Assembly: GCA_002360555.1 (NCBI GenBank)
Contig: DEQS01000048.1
Span: 1-51,504, forward strand
Direction of reading: 5' to 3'
DNA length: 51,504 bases
Origin: Chloracidobacterium sp. UBA3360
GTDB taxonomy: Bacteria > Acidobacteriota > Blastocatellia > Pyrinomonadales > Pyrinomonadaceae
In this document: positions 1-8,558 of the stretch, piece by piece
Layout: each line of letters begins with the position of its first letter
Numbering within the stretch: the first letter of the stretch is position 1
The notes under the pieces: generated by a model
What the model saw: the letters and a program-made list of their open reading frames with translations, nothing else
The model's database searches: none
What the model was told of the DNA's origin: nothing
Position numbers and translations under genes: made by a program

Positions 1-551
1 TCTTCGAGGATAGACCGGCGGGATACGGGGCGGCCTTCGTTGGCGATCAGGTAACGCAGCAGATTGACCTCCATCAGCGTCAGGCGGACGCTCGCTTCGC
101 CGTGACGCAGCTCAAGATTTACAAGGTCGATCTCGCGGCCGTTGATGTGGAGCGTTTCGAGCTCAATAGGTGCGGCCTCGTTTTTCATCCACCGACGCCG
201 GCGAAGCAGGCCGTTCAGACGCGCGAGGAATATTTCGAGGTCAAAAGGCTTTGGCAGATAATCGTCGGCACCTGCCCCGAAACCGCTGAGCACGTCTTCG
301 GGTCGTCCGCGTGCCGTCAGCATCAAGACCGGCGTGTAATCGGAGCGTTCGCGCATTGCCGCAGCGACTTCGAAACCATTGATCCCCGGCAGCATCACAT
401 CCAAAACGACAGCATCAAACGCCCCCGCCGCCAACAGCTCAAGCCCCGTCTCGCCATCACCCGCGATCACGGTCTCATAACCCTCGGCCTCAAGGTTGAA
501 TTTGAGGCCGACGGCTAGATGTTCTTCGTCTTCGACAATGAGGATGTTCAT
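1..551 (-). CDS. OmpR/PhoB-type response regulator (3' end outside window)
   Basis: The reading frame starts at ATG 551 and runs off the left edge after 183 codons, so the C-terminus is missing. The receiver domain is complete: an acidic pair near residues 7-9, the phospho-acceptor Asp51 in a VVLDVMLPG context, and the Lys of a YLPKPF motif near residue 103. After a short linker comes the start of a winged-helix output domain (LTLMEVNLLRYLIANEGRP, then RRSIL), typical of OmpR/PhoB DNA-binding regulators. The histidine kinase at 665-1549 lies directly upstream on the same strand and is the likely partner. The gap between them is filled by a long palindrome. The target genes cannot be told from the sequence. 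Confidence 0.93.
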   Translation of the reverse strand, partial: MNILIVEDEEHLAVGLKFNLEAEGYETVIAGDGETGLELLAAGAFDAVVLDVMLPGINGFEVAAAMRERSDYTPVLMLTARGRPEDVLSGFGAGADDYLPKPFDLEIFLARLNGLLRRRRWMKNEAAPIELETLHINGREIDLVNLELRHGEASVRLTLMEVNLLRYLIANEGRPVSRRSILE

Positions 552-555
552 ATAA

Positions 556-666
556 GAAAGTGAATAGTGAACAGTGAATAGTGAACAGTTAAGAAATCTC
601 TTTCATCGCTTACTGCGTACCGCTCTCTTCGCACTATTCACTGTTAACTATTCGCTGTTCACTTTC
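556..666. repeat. Intergenic palindrome built from tandem GTGAAYAG words
   Basis: The left arm (556-589) repeats GTGAATA/GTGAACA words four times. The right arm (633-666) is its reverse complement with about six differences over 33 positions, several of which would be G-U pairs in RNA. The right arm reaches into the TGA stop codon of the kinase gene (665-667) and the left arm ends five bases before the regulator start. The spacer between the arms is 43 bases. It could act as an attenuating hairpin between kinase and regulator, but it resembles the other tandem-word palindromes in this window. Confidence 0.85.
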
Positions 667-1549
667 AAGCTTTTGGCAATTGCACAATAAACGTACTTCC
701 TTTCCCAAGTCCGCGGCTTTCGGCTTTGATGCGGCCGCCGTGTTTTTCGATTATTGATCTCACGATCGCGAGGCCGAGGCCGTTGCCTTTGGCGGCGGTC
801 AAATCGGTATTTGGAACGCGGAAAAATCTTTTGAAAATGCGTTTCAGATCCGCCCGCTGTAAGCCGACGCCGTTGTCGCGAAACAAAATATCGGCCTTGC
901 CCGAACGCGATCGCGTCATCCGCACCGAGATCTTTGGCTCGCCGCCGGAATATTTGATGGCGTTGTCGAGCAGATTGGCAAACGCCGTCTGCAGCTCGCC
1001 GCGATCGCCCATCGTCTTGATGGTCTCGGCCGGGGCGGTGTATCGGATCGCCGATTCGTCGAGGTTGTGCCGGCTTAGGACCATCTGTATCGTCTCAAGC
1101 AGCAGTTCACTGAGGTCGATCTCAGCTAAATTCATCTGACGCCGCTTTTCACGCGTTTGGCTCGCCTGTAAAACCTGCTCGACCGTGCCGAGCAGACGGT
1201 CGCTGTCGGACAGCATAATATCGTAAAACTCGTTTCGCTTTGCCTCCGCGACGGGGCGGGACTTTAGCGTTTCGAGATAGAGCTTGATCGAGGCGATCGG
1301 CGTTTTTAACTCGTGCGTGACTGCATTTAAGAATGCGTCGTGCTGTTCGTTACGGCGAATCTCGCGTACCAGAAAAATAGTGTTCAGCGTCAGCCCGGTG
1401 ATAATCAGAGCGAAAAATATAACGCCAAAAACCAGCAGAGCGACCTCGCGCACATTGAGCAATATCCACCCGACGTTCAAAGCCACCGCGATCACGATCA
1501 GGCAAATGCCCAGGATCAAAAAGAATATTGCTGTCTTACGTCTTCGCAC
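665..1549 (-). CDS. Membrane sensor histidine kinase
   Basis: A 294-aa kinase with two membrane segments (about residues 8-30 and 36-60) and almost no periplasmic loop, so it probably senses something in the membrane or cytoplasm. The HisKA helix carries phospho-acceptor His79 in HELKTP. The ATPase part shows the N box (ANLLDNAIKYS, 191-201), the G1 box (DNGVGL, 225-230) and the G2 box (GNGLGLAIV, 255-263). There is no HAMP or PAS domain. The start is GTG at 1549; an in-frame stop lies four codons upstream, so it cannot extend far. It is transcribed toward the response regulator at 551-1 and follows the desaturase gene. Confidence 0.94.
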   Translation of the reverse strand: MRRRKTAIFFLILGICLIVIAVALNVGWILLNVREVALLVFGVIFFALIITGLTLNTIFLVREIRRNEQHDAFLNAVTHELKTPIASIKLYLETLKSRPVAEAKRNEFYDIMLSDSDRLLGTVEQVLQASQTREKRRQMNLAEIDLSELLLETIQMVLSRHNLDESAIRYTAPAETIKTMGDRGELQTAFANLLDNAIKYSGGEPKISVRMTRSRSGKADILFRDNGVGLQRADLKRIFKRFFRVPNTDLTAAKGNGLGLAIVRSIIEKHGGRIKAESRGLGKGSTFIVQLPKA

Positions 1550-1603
1550 GACTCGATATTATTGTTATTACGCCGTTTGAGCAATTGAGAAGAGGAGAAG
1601 AGC

Positions 1604-1648
1604 GGAAAAGGAGAAGAGGAGAACTGTTGTCTCCCCTTCTCCTTTTCC
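1604..1648. terminator. Purine/pyrimidine hairpin between desaturase and kinase genes
   Basis: A 19-bp stem (1604-1622 with 1630-1648, one mismatch) around a 7-base loop. One arm is nearly pure purine (GGAAAAGGAGAAGAGGAGA). It lies 20 bases after the desaturase stop codon on the minus strand. There is no clean U tract on that strand, so it may slow or protect transcript ends rather than terminate. GGAGAAGA-like words also occur just left of the stem, which links it in style to the other tandem-word palindromes. Confidence 0.6.
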
Positions 1649-1667
1649 CCTTTTCTCGCATTCTCAG

Positions 1668-2537
<870 letters not shown>

Positions 2538-2700
2538 AATGAGTATCCCCTGTAAGATCTGTATAATTACCGGCGAAATTTCGCCATACCATTAGGCTAA
2601 CAGGTTGCGGCGGCTGTGATTGTAAGAGTTTTGTAAGGAAATAAGACGTGTGTCGAGCGTTGAATTCCGCCCGCATTGCCACTAAAGTAAATCTCGGCCC

Positions 2701-3630
2701 ATGGCAAAAAAAAGCAGCACCATTATCAACGTCGAATACGCCGCCGCCCGCGTCGGGCTGGGGTTAATGGGCCTGTTGCCGCGCTCATTCGCGGTGCGGC
2801 TGGGTATCTTTATTCTTAAATCGACATCGTATGTTTTGAAAAGCATACGGCGGACAGGGATGCGCAATTTGGAGATCGCCTATCCTGAAAAGAGCGTCGA
2901 GGAACGAAAGAAAATACTCGACGGCACGTTCGAAAATCTCGGCCGCGTGCTCGGCGAGCTAAGCCAGTTTGATAAATACACGGCTGCGGACCTGGCGAAG
3001 ATAGTCGATTTTGAGCTTGATGAGGAATCAAAGGCACTTTATGCAAAATGCAAGGCCGAGGGCCGTGGGGCGATCCTCACGACCGGCCACATGGGCAACT
3101 GGGAAATGCTCGTCTTTGCCTTTGCCGCTCTGTACGAACCGATCAGCTATCTCGCCCGCCCGCTCGACAACCCAAAGATCGAAGCGATGCTGACCGATTT
3201 TCGTACCCGATACGGCAACACCCCGATCAACAAGACAAATTCGGCAATGCTCGCGATCGACATCCTTCGCAAAGGCGGCGGCCTCGGCATCTTATCGGAC
3301 GTTAACGCCCATCCCAAAGAGGGTGTTTTCGTTCCGTTTTTTGGCGTACCCGCTTGTACGCCGACGGGTGCCGCAATGATCGCGATACGGTCGGATTCAT
3401 TTATATTTCCCGTCGTCTGCGTTTGGGACGAGGCGACGAAACGTTACAAGCTGATCCACGGCAAGCTGCTCGAACCTGCAAACACCGGCGACCGCAAACG
3501 CGACATCGTCGAAACGACCGCGGCATTTACCGCCGAGATCGAAAAATTGATCCGCCACTATCCTGAGCAATGGATGTGGATACATAAACGCTGGAAAACC
3601 CGCCCGCCGGGCGAGCCCGAATTGTATTGA
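2701..3630 (+). CDS. LpxL/HtrB-family lysophospholipid (lipid A-type) acyltransferase
   Basis: A 309-aa protein with an N-terminal hydrophobic stretch and the family motif HMGNWE near residue 130, the catalytic HX4(D/E) of LpxL/HtrB late acyltransferases. A basic region follows (RPLDNPKIEA, then a DVNAH segment), and the C-terminus has the typical Trp-rich YPEQWMWIHKRWK element. The family transfers an acyl chain from acyl-ACP to a lipid A precursor or related lipid on the inner face of the inner membrane. The ACP and ketosynthase genes that follow in the same direction suggest a dedicated acyl supply. No clear Shine-Dalgarno sequence precedes ATG 2701. Confidence 0.9.
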   Translation: MAKKSSTIINVEYAAARVGLGLMGLLPRSFAVRLGIFILKSTSYVLKSIRRTGMRNLEIAYPEKSVEERKKILDGTFENLGRVLGELSQFDKYTAADLAKIVDFELDEESKALYAKCKAEGRGAILTTGHMGNWEMLVFAFAALYEPISYLARPLDNPKIEAMLTDFRTRYGNTPINKTNSAMLAIDILRKGGGLGILSDVNAHPKEGVFVPFFGVPACTPTGAAMIAIRSDSFIFPVVCVWDEATKRYKLIHGKLLEPANTGDRKRDIVETTAAFTAEIEKLIRHYPEQWMWIHKRWKTRPPGEPELY

Positions 3631-3666
3631 CCGCCCGCGAGACGTGCTTTGCCAGCAGTTACTGGC

Positions 3667-3672
3667 TATAAT
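3667..3672 (+). promoter_or_regulatory. Candidate -10 element before the ACP gene
   Basis: A perfect TATAAT lies 44 bases before the ACP start codon. No convincing -35 box is seen at the right distance, so the call rests on the -10 alone. If used, ACP and the ketosynthase could be transcribed separately from the acyltransferase. Confidence 0.35.
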
Positions 3673-3716
3673 GATTTCGTATATTGAGTTTACTAATTAC
3701 GAGGACGGCAAACATT

Positions 3717-3998
3717 ATGTCTGATGGATCGGTTGCGGAAAGGGTCATTAAGGTCTTTGCGGCGTTTAAGAAAGTGGAACCCTCGGAGATCAAGATGGAA
3801 ACCACTTTTGAGGAACTCGGGCTTGATTCGCTCGACGGTCTCAATCTGATATTCGAGCTTGAAGAAGAGTTTGACCTAATGGTGCCGGACGACAAGGTCC
3901 AGTCCATGAAAAGCGTCGCTGAGGCCGTCGAGGGCATACAATGGCTGCTCGACAATCCCGACCAGATACCCACGATCCCGCCGCCGCCTGCGGCCTAA
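3717..3998 (+). CDS. Acyl carrier protein
   Basis: A 93-aa acidic helical protein with the carrier motif LGLDSLDGLNLIFELEEEF; the Ser of DSL is the phosphopantetheine attachment site. ATG 3717 is preferred over an upstream in-frame TTG (3684) because a GAGGACG ribosome-binding site lies about nine bases before it and ACPs rarely have such an N-terminal extension. The protein is slightly longer than FabD/FabF-linked AcpP and ends in a Pro-rich tail (PTIPPPPAA). It lies ten bases before a ketosynthase and after an LpxL-like acyltransferase. It is likely a specialised second ACP rather than the housekeeping one, since malonyl transferase and reductase genes are absent here. Confidence 0.93.
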   Translation: MSDGSVAERVIKVFAAFKKVEPSEIKMETTFEELGLDSLDGLNLIFELEEEFDLMVPDDKVQSMKSVAEAVEGIQWLLDNPDQIPTIPPPPAA

Positions 3999-4008
3999 AC
4001 CTGCATAA

Positions 4009-5226
4009 ATGAATAGAGTTGTAATAACCGGCATCGGTGTTGTTTCGCCTTTGGGCAACAACACCTCAGATTTTTGGGACGGGCTCAGTGCCGGACGCTC
4101 GGCGATAGCGCCGATGCAAAAACTCGACACCACGACGCTGCGGTTTCACAATGCGGCCGAGATACACGGTTTTGACCCGAACGAGCATTTCGAAGAAAAA
4201 AATCTGATCTGGATCGATCCGTTTGCCCAGTACGGCATCGTCGCCGCGCGTGAGGCGGTCAAGGATTCGGGTATCAAATTTGACGAAGCCCTCTGCGACC
4301 GCAGCGGCGTCATCACCGGTTCATGTCTCGGCGGCAAGATGACCGAGGACGAACTGTACTACAAACTTTACGCTCAAGGGCAGCAGCGGCATCAGCCGAT
4401 CGCCATCCCACGCGGGATGAGCAACGCCGTCGCGAGCCACGTCTCGATGGAATTTGGGCTGACGGGCGCAACATTTACGACATCGACCGCATGTTCGTCG
4501 GCAAATCACGCCATCGGACAGGCATTCTGGCTTGTCCGTCAAGGCACGCTCGAAGTCGCCCTGACCGGCGGCAGTGAAGCCCCGCTTTGCTACGGTAACC
4601 TCAAGGCTTGGGAAACGATGCGTGTCGTGTCGCAGGACACCTGCCGGCCGTTTTCCAAAGACCGGAGCGGCATGATCCTGGGCGAGGGCGGGGCGATGTT
4701 TGTCATGGAATCGCTTGAACACGCCCAAGCTCGCGGTGCAAAAATTTACGCTGAGATCGCCGGTTTTGGTATGTCGGCGGACGCTCATCACCTAACAATG
4801 CCGCTTGCGACCGGTGCGGCTAAAGCAATGCGTCAATCGCTTGAGGATGGCGGCATCGCCCCCGAACAGGTCGGCTATGTCAACGCCCACGGCACAGCAA
4901 CGCAGGCAAACGACGCGATGGAATCTGAGGCTCTGCGGATCGTCTTTGGCGACCACACGGACAACATCGCCGTCAGTTCGACCAAATCGATGCATGGCCA
5001 TACACTCGGAGCCGCCGGAGCGATCGAATCTGCCGCGACCGTTCTCGCTCTCCACAACAACGTCCTCCCGCCGACGGCAAACTTTACCGAGATCGACCCT
5101 GAATGCAACATTGACGTCATCGCCAACGAGGCGCGTCCCGCTGAGGTCGAAGTGGCGATATCAAATTCGTTCGCCTTTGGGGGCCTCAACGCCGTTCTCG
5201 CTTTTAAGAAATGGACCGGTAACTGA
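4009..5226 (+). CDS. fabF: Beta-ketoacyl-ACP synthase II (FabF-like)
   Basis: A 405-aa thiolase-fold condensing enzyme that joins malonyl-ACP to an acyl chain. The catalytic triad is visible: Cys162 (TSTACSSANHAIG), His294 (NAHGTATQAND) and His331 (KSMHGHTLGAAGA), with Lys326. Most FabF proteins read KSMTGH at the last site; here Thr is replaced by His. The N-terminal RVVITGIGVVSPLG is standard. It follows the ACP by ten bases and overlaps the next gene by one base. Because no fabD, fabG or fabH is nearby, it may serve the acyltransferase/ACP pair rather than general fatty acid synthesis. Confidence 0.93.
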   Translation: MNRVVITGIGVVSPLGNNTSDFWDGLSAGRSAIAPMQKLDTTTLRFHNAAEIHGFDPNEHFEEKNLIWIDPFAQYGIVAAREAVKDSGIKFDEALCDRSGVITGSCLGGKMTEDELYYKLYAQGQQRHQPIAIPRGMSNAVASHVSMEFGLTGATFTTSTACSSANHAIGQAFWLVRQGTLEVALTGGSEAPLCYGNLKAWETMRVVSQDTCRPFSKDRSGMILGEGGAMFVMESLEHAQARGAKIYAEIAGFGMSADAHHLTMPLATGAAKAMRQSLEDGGIAPEQVGYVNAHGTATQANDAMESEALRIVFGDHTDNIAVSSTKSMHGHTLGAAGAIESAATVLALHNNVLPPTANFTEIDPECNIDVIANEARPAEVEVAISNSFAFGGLNAVLAFKKWTGN

Positions 5227-5456
5227 TGTTAAGAAAAGCTCTCGGCATCTTTTCGGAAAAATATAAGGACCCATCCGTCTGCGAATCGTGCGGCGAAGAA
5301 TACATCTGCGGTGCGACAGTCAGAGGTTGCTGGTGTATGAAATTAGAGGTTTCGGACGAAGCCCGAGCTGAGATGAAAGCGAAATATAAAAAGTGTCTAT
5401 GTCCGAATTGCCTGGCGGCTTACGCTGCTGGATCAAAAACGGACGTGACCGCTTAA
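5226..5456 (+). CDS. Cysteine-rich CWC family protein
   Basis: A 76-aa soluble protein with cysteines in CESCGEEYICG, GCWCM and KCLCPNCL arrangements, matching the small Cys-rich CWC family of unknown function. The Cys pairs suggest metal binding. The start codon overlaps the ketosynthase stop (TGATG), which points to translational coupling. The final codon overlaps the convergent Nramp gene by four bases. The family is often found as a lone small gene in Proteobacteria; here it is coupled to acyl-chain genes, with no proven link. Confidence 0.82.
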   Translation: MLRKALGIFSEKYKDPSVCESCGEEYICGATVRGCWCMKLEVSDEARAEMKAKYKKCLCPNCLAAYAAGSKTDVTA

Positions 5457-6721
5457 CTGCTCCACGTTACAAACATACCGATCGCTGCCGCGAACATCAC
5501 CACCGTCGCGAGCCAGCCAAGCACATTTGTCCATAAGCCGTTTGTCCTTTCGCCCATAACTCGTTTGTTATTGGCAACGAGCATTATTACAACCAGCAGC
5601 GGCGGAGCGACAACGCCGTTGATAACGGCGGTCCAAAATAACGCGGAGATCGGATTGATGCCCGCGAAATCGATGACGACACCGACGACCGTCGAAGCAG
5701 CGATCACCGCGTAGAATTTTTTTGCGTGACGCGGTTTTTCATCCAAACCGGATTGCCAGCCAAACGTCTCGGCGACGGCATAAGCAGCCGAGCCGGTCAG
5801 CACCGGAACGGCAAGAAGCCCGGCTCCGATCAAGCCAATGCCGAATAAGACCGTAGCAAAATTTCCTGCAAGCGGCCTCAGAGCCTGTGCCGCCTCGGTC
5901 GCCGATTGGATATTTGTCTGCCCGCTAACATGCAGCGTCGCCCCGGCTGAGACGATCACGAAATAAAAGACAAGGTTGCAAAACAGCATACCGACGATGG
6001 TGTCGAGCTTTTCCTTTTTTATCTCTTTGTCGGTCGCCCCGCGGCGGGCATTTACGTCCTTTCGTCCCTCGCTCTTTTCTTCCTCGACCTCTTCGCTAGC
6101 CTCCCAAAAGAAAAGATACGGTGAGATGGTCGTGCCGAGGATGGCAACGATCGTCGTGATGTATTCGCTGGTAAATTGGATCTGCGGAACAAACGTGGCC
6201 CGAGCGACAGCGTACCAATCCGGCCGCGCGAGAAACGCCGCGATAACATACGCAAATAGCGACAACGTCAGCCATTTGAAAATCTTGACCATCACCCGAT
6301 ACGAGCCCCACACTTGTAAGACTACGATGGCTATCGCTATCGGTATCACCATCGCCGAGATCGGTATCGGCACGAACATATTTATCGCCGCCGAGATCGC
6401 AGCGATGTCCGCTCCGGCGTTGATGGTATTGGCGATGACCAAGCCGATGACGACCGGGTAGAGCAGCTTTTTGGAATAATAGCGATTTAGGACTCCGGCC
6501 AACCCGCGGCCCGATACCATCCCGATCTTTGCGCATATATGCTGCACCACGATCATTAACGGCAGCGTCACGATCGCCGTCCACAACGTTGCATAACCAA
6601 GCGCCGCTCCGGCCTGAGAATAAGTCCCGATCCCCGACGGATCGTCATCCGACGCACCCGTGATCAAACCGGGGCCAAGCCGGTCGAGAAGGCGTTTGAT
6701 TGGATTGTCTTTTCGATCCAT
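5453..6721 (-). CDS. Nramp-family divalent metal transporter with non-canonical site
   Basis: A 422-aa polytopic membrane protein with about eleven hydrophobic segments. The start (GPGLITGASDDDPSGIGTYSQ) aligns with the broken helix 1 of Nramp, keeping the DP pair but reading DPSG rather than DPGN. At the helix 6 site, where Mn/Fe transporters carry a Met-Pro-His motif, the sequence reads TTISPYLFFWEASEEVEEE, so the metal-binding Met is absent. Manganese or iron selectivity should therefore not be assumed. A charged cytoplasmic loop follows (residues about 205-235). It lies 26 bases downstream of the pta gene on the same strand. The ATG has no strong ribosome-binding site. Confidence 0.88.
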   Translation of the reverse strand: MDRKDNPIKRLLDRLGPGLITGASDDDPSGIGTYSQAGAALGYATLWTAIVTLPLMIVVQHICAKIGMVSGRGLAGVLNRYYSKKLLYPVVIGLVIANTINAGADIAAISAAINMFVPIPISAMVIPIAIAIVVLQVWGSYRVMVKIFKWLTLSLFAYVIAAFLARPDWYAVARATFVPQIQFTSEYITTIVAILGTTISPYLFFWEASEEVEEEKSEGRKDVNARRGATDKEIKKEKLDTIVGMLFCNLVFYFVIVSAGATLHVSGQTNIQSATEAAQALRPLAGNFATVLFGIGLIGAGLLAVPVLTGSAAYAVAETFGWQSGLDEKPRHAKKFYAVIAASTVVGVVIDFAGINPISALFWTAVINGVVAPPLLVVIMLVANNKRVMGERTNGLWTNVLGWLATVVMFAAAIGMFVTWSS

Positions 6722-6747
6722 TAGTTTTGTTTAGGATCAAGCGGAGA

Positions 6748-7752
6748 TCATGTCTGTTTTCTTGCCTGCGACTGAACCGCAGTAATAGCCACGGCATCGA
6801 CAATATCTGCCGCCGAGCAGCCACGCGAAAGGTCGTTACAAGGGCGGTCTAGGCCTTGGAGGATCGGGCCGATGGCGGTGCCGCCGGTGAGGCGCTCGGT
6901 TAGTTTGTAGGCGATGTTTCCGGCGTTGAGGTCGGGGAAAATGAGGACGTTTGCCTTGCCGGCGACGTTTGAACCCGGTGCTTTCGAAGCGCCGACCGAC
7001 GGGACTAGAGCCGCGTCAGCCTGTAGTTCGCCGTCAATGGCGAGGTCGGGCATACGCACCTTTACGGTCTTGGTCGCTTCGACGACCTTTTCGATGAGTT
7101 GGTGTTTTGCACTTCCCTTTGTTGAGAATGAGAGCATCGCAACGCGCGGCTCGACCTGTAATAATGCACGGCACGAATCCGCCGATGCGATGGCTATCTC
7201 GGCAAGTTCGCTGACGTCTGGATCGATGACGACGCCGCAATCGGCGTAGATCATCGCGCCGTTGGCTCCAAATTTTTTATCCGGGACGACCATCAGGAAA
7301 AAACTCGAGACGGTCTTCATTCCCTGCTTTACACCGATACAACGCAAGGCGGCCGCGACCGTGTGAGCCGTCGTATTCGTCGCTCCGGCGACAGAGCCGT
7401 CAGCTTTGCCTTCGCGGACCATCAGGTTGCCGTAATAGAGCGGGTCTTTGACCGTCTGCTCGGCTTCCTCAAGTGTCACGCCCTTTGCCCGACGCATCTG
7501 ATGGTAAAGCGTTGCGAGTTTTCCGAAATCGTGTGACTTACGATGGTCGAGTATCTCAACGCCGTTTAGATTTGCTCCGGCACCGGACGCCAGCTCGCGG
7601 ATCTTTTCTTCGCTGCCTAGCAGGGTTATCTTTGCGATCCCTTGCGACGCGCAGATCGCGGCGGCCTCGACGGTGCGGACATCCTCGCCCTCGGGCAGGA
7701 TAATATGTTGAACATCGGCGGCGGCACGTTGGCGTATCTTTTCGAGGATCAT
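6748..7752 (-). CDS. pta: Phosphate acetyltransferase
   Basis: A 334-aa enzyme interconverting acetyl-CoA and acetyl phosphate. The N-terminus (ILEKIRQRAA, then HIILPEGEDVRT) and the later DGSVAGATNTTAHT and FPDLNAGNIAYKL motifs are typical of the short Pta form that lacks the DRTGG regulatory domain. ATG 7752 is preferred, six bases after a GAG ribosome-binding site; ATG 7758 and TTG 7776 are also in frame. No acetate kinase gene is in the window. It is divergent from the DUF1232 gene and upstream of the Nramp-like gene. Confidence 0.95.
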   Translation of the reverse strand: MILEKIRQRAAADVQHIILPEGEDVRTVEAAAICASQGIAKITLLGSEEKIRELASGAGANLNGVEILDHRKSHDFGKLATLYHQMRRAKGVTLEEAEQTVKDPLYYGNLMVREGKADGSVAGATNTTAHTVAAALRCIGVKQGMKTVSSFFLMVVPDKKFGANGAMIYADCGVVIDPDVSELAEIAIASADSCRALLQVEPRVAMLSFSTKGSAKHQLIEKVVEATKTVKVRMPDLAIDGELQADAALVPSVGASKAPGSNVAGKANVLIFPDLNAGNIAYKLTERLTGGTAIGPILQGLDRPCNDLSRGCSAADIVDAVAITAVQSQARKQT

Positions 7753-7850
7753 AATCATCTCGAATTTACCATACAACTAAAACGCGCGAAACTTGCACAA
7801 AGCACAGGTTGTTTCTAGACTGAATATATCGGGTCGAGGCTAATTAAGAG

Positions 7851-8369
7851 ATGAGCAAAAAGAATAAGCTGAAAAGGCATGAAAAGAGCGAGTTAAAAGG
7901 CCGTATGCGGAGCTTTTTGATGTTCCTGCCAAATATGGTCGGGCTGCTCGGCCGAATGCTCAAAGACTCGCGCGTGCCGACGGCTGAAAAGGCTCTTTTT
8001 CTCGCGGCAATCGTCTATGTCGTCTCGCCGCTCGATTTTATCCCTGACATTTTCCCTTTTATCGGCCAAGTCGACGACCTTTATGTTGTGGCTTTGACGC
8101 TGCTTAGGCTGATAAACCGCACTGATGAATCGATCGTCCGTGAGCATTGGTTAGGCGGAGGCGATATTGTCTCTCTGGCCGATTCGATCGCAAATATCGC
8201 ACCCAAATTCCTACCAAAACGTATATCTCGCGTCCTCACTTCGCGTGTCGAACTCGCTCCGGCGGGCAAGATCCTGCGCGGCATCACGCACAAGGACGAA
8301 GCCCTCGTTCGCGAGATCGCCGGCGACGAAATTGATGGCATCGACGCCCGCTCGCGGATGGCAAACTAG
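7851..8369 (+). CDS. DUF1232 (YkvA-type) membrane protein
   Basis: A 172-aa protein whose central segment RVPTAEKALFLAAIVYVVSPLDFIPDIFPFIGQVDD matches the DUF1232 core (shown here for position only, residues about 42-77), with the typical SPLDFIPD turn and a hydrophobic helix on each side. The C-terminal third is basic and hydrophilic. The family is widespread and of unknown function; several members are linked to membrane stress. It precedes clpC but a 189-bp gap with its own -10 box suggests separate transcription. Confidence 0.88.
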   Translation: MSKKNKLKRHEKSELKGRMRSFLMFLPNMVGLLGRMLKDSRVPTAEKALFLAAIVYVVSPLDFIPDIFPFIGQVDDLYVVALTLLRLINRTDESIVREHWLGGGDIVSLADSIANIAPKFLPKRISRVLTSRVELAPAGKILRGITHKDEALVREIAGDEIDGIDARSRMAN

Positions 8370-8508
8370 CCCAACACAAACTTTTTTCGATTTAACCCGT
8401 AAATTATTGATTTTCTTGTGGATTTATTGCGCCTTTGCAACTATATTCAACGAAAGCTCGAAAGATCTGAATATTGAAAAATTTGGCGCGTGTCTGCCGT
8501 TTTTTCGT

Positions 8509-8514
8509 TATAAT
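8509..8514 (+). promoter_or_regulatory. Candidate -10 element before clpC
   Basis: A perfect TATAAT lies 44 bases before the clpC start in the 189-bp gap after the DUF1232 gene. The best -35 candidate (TTGGCG, 8483-8488) has a 20-base spacer, which is long. The rest of the gap (8370-8508) is A/T-rich and shows no gene or strong hairpin. Confidence 0.4.
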
Positions 8515-8558
8515 TGTTTTCCATTGAACATAACGAGGAAGCGGTATTAAATAATCCT

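Noticed and set aside
102..518. A plus-strand open frame of 138 codons
   Set aside because: The minus strand encodes a clear response regulator with all receiver motifs; the plus frame is its shadow.
556..589. CRISPR-like tandem words
   Set aside because: Repeats are too short, have no spacers and form one palindrome; no cas genes are present.
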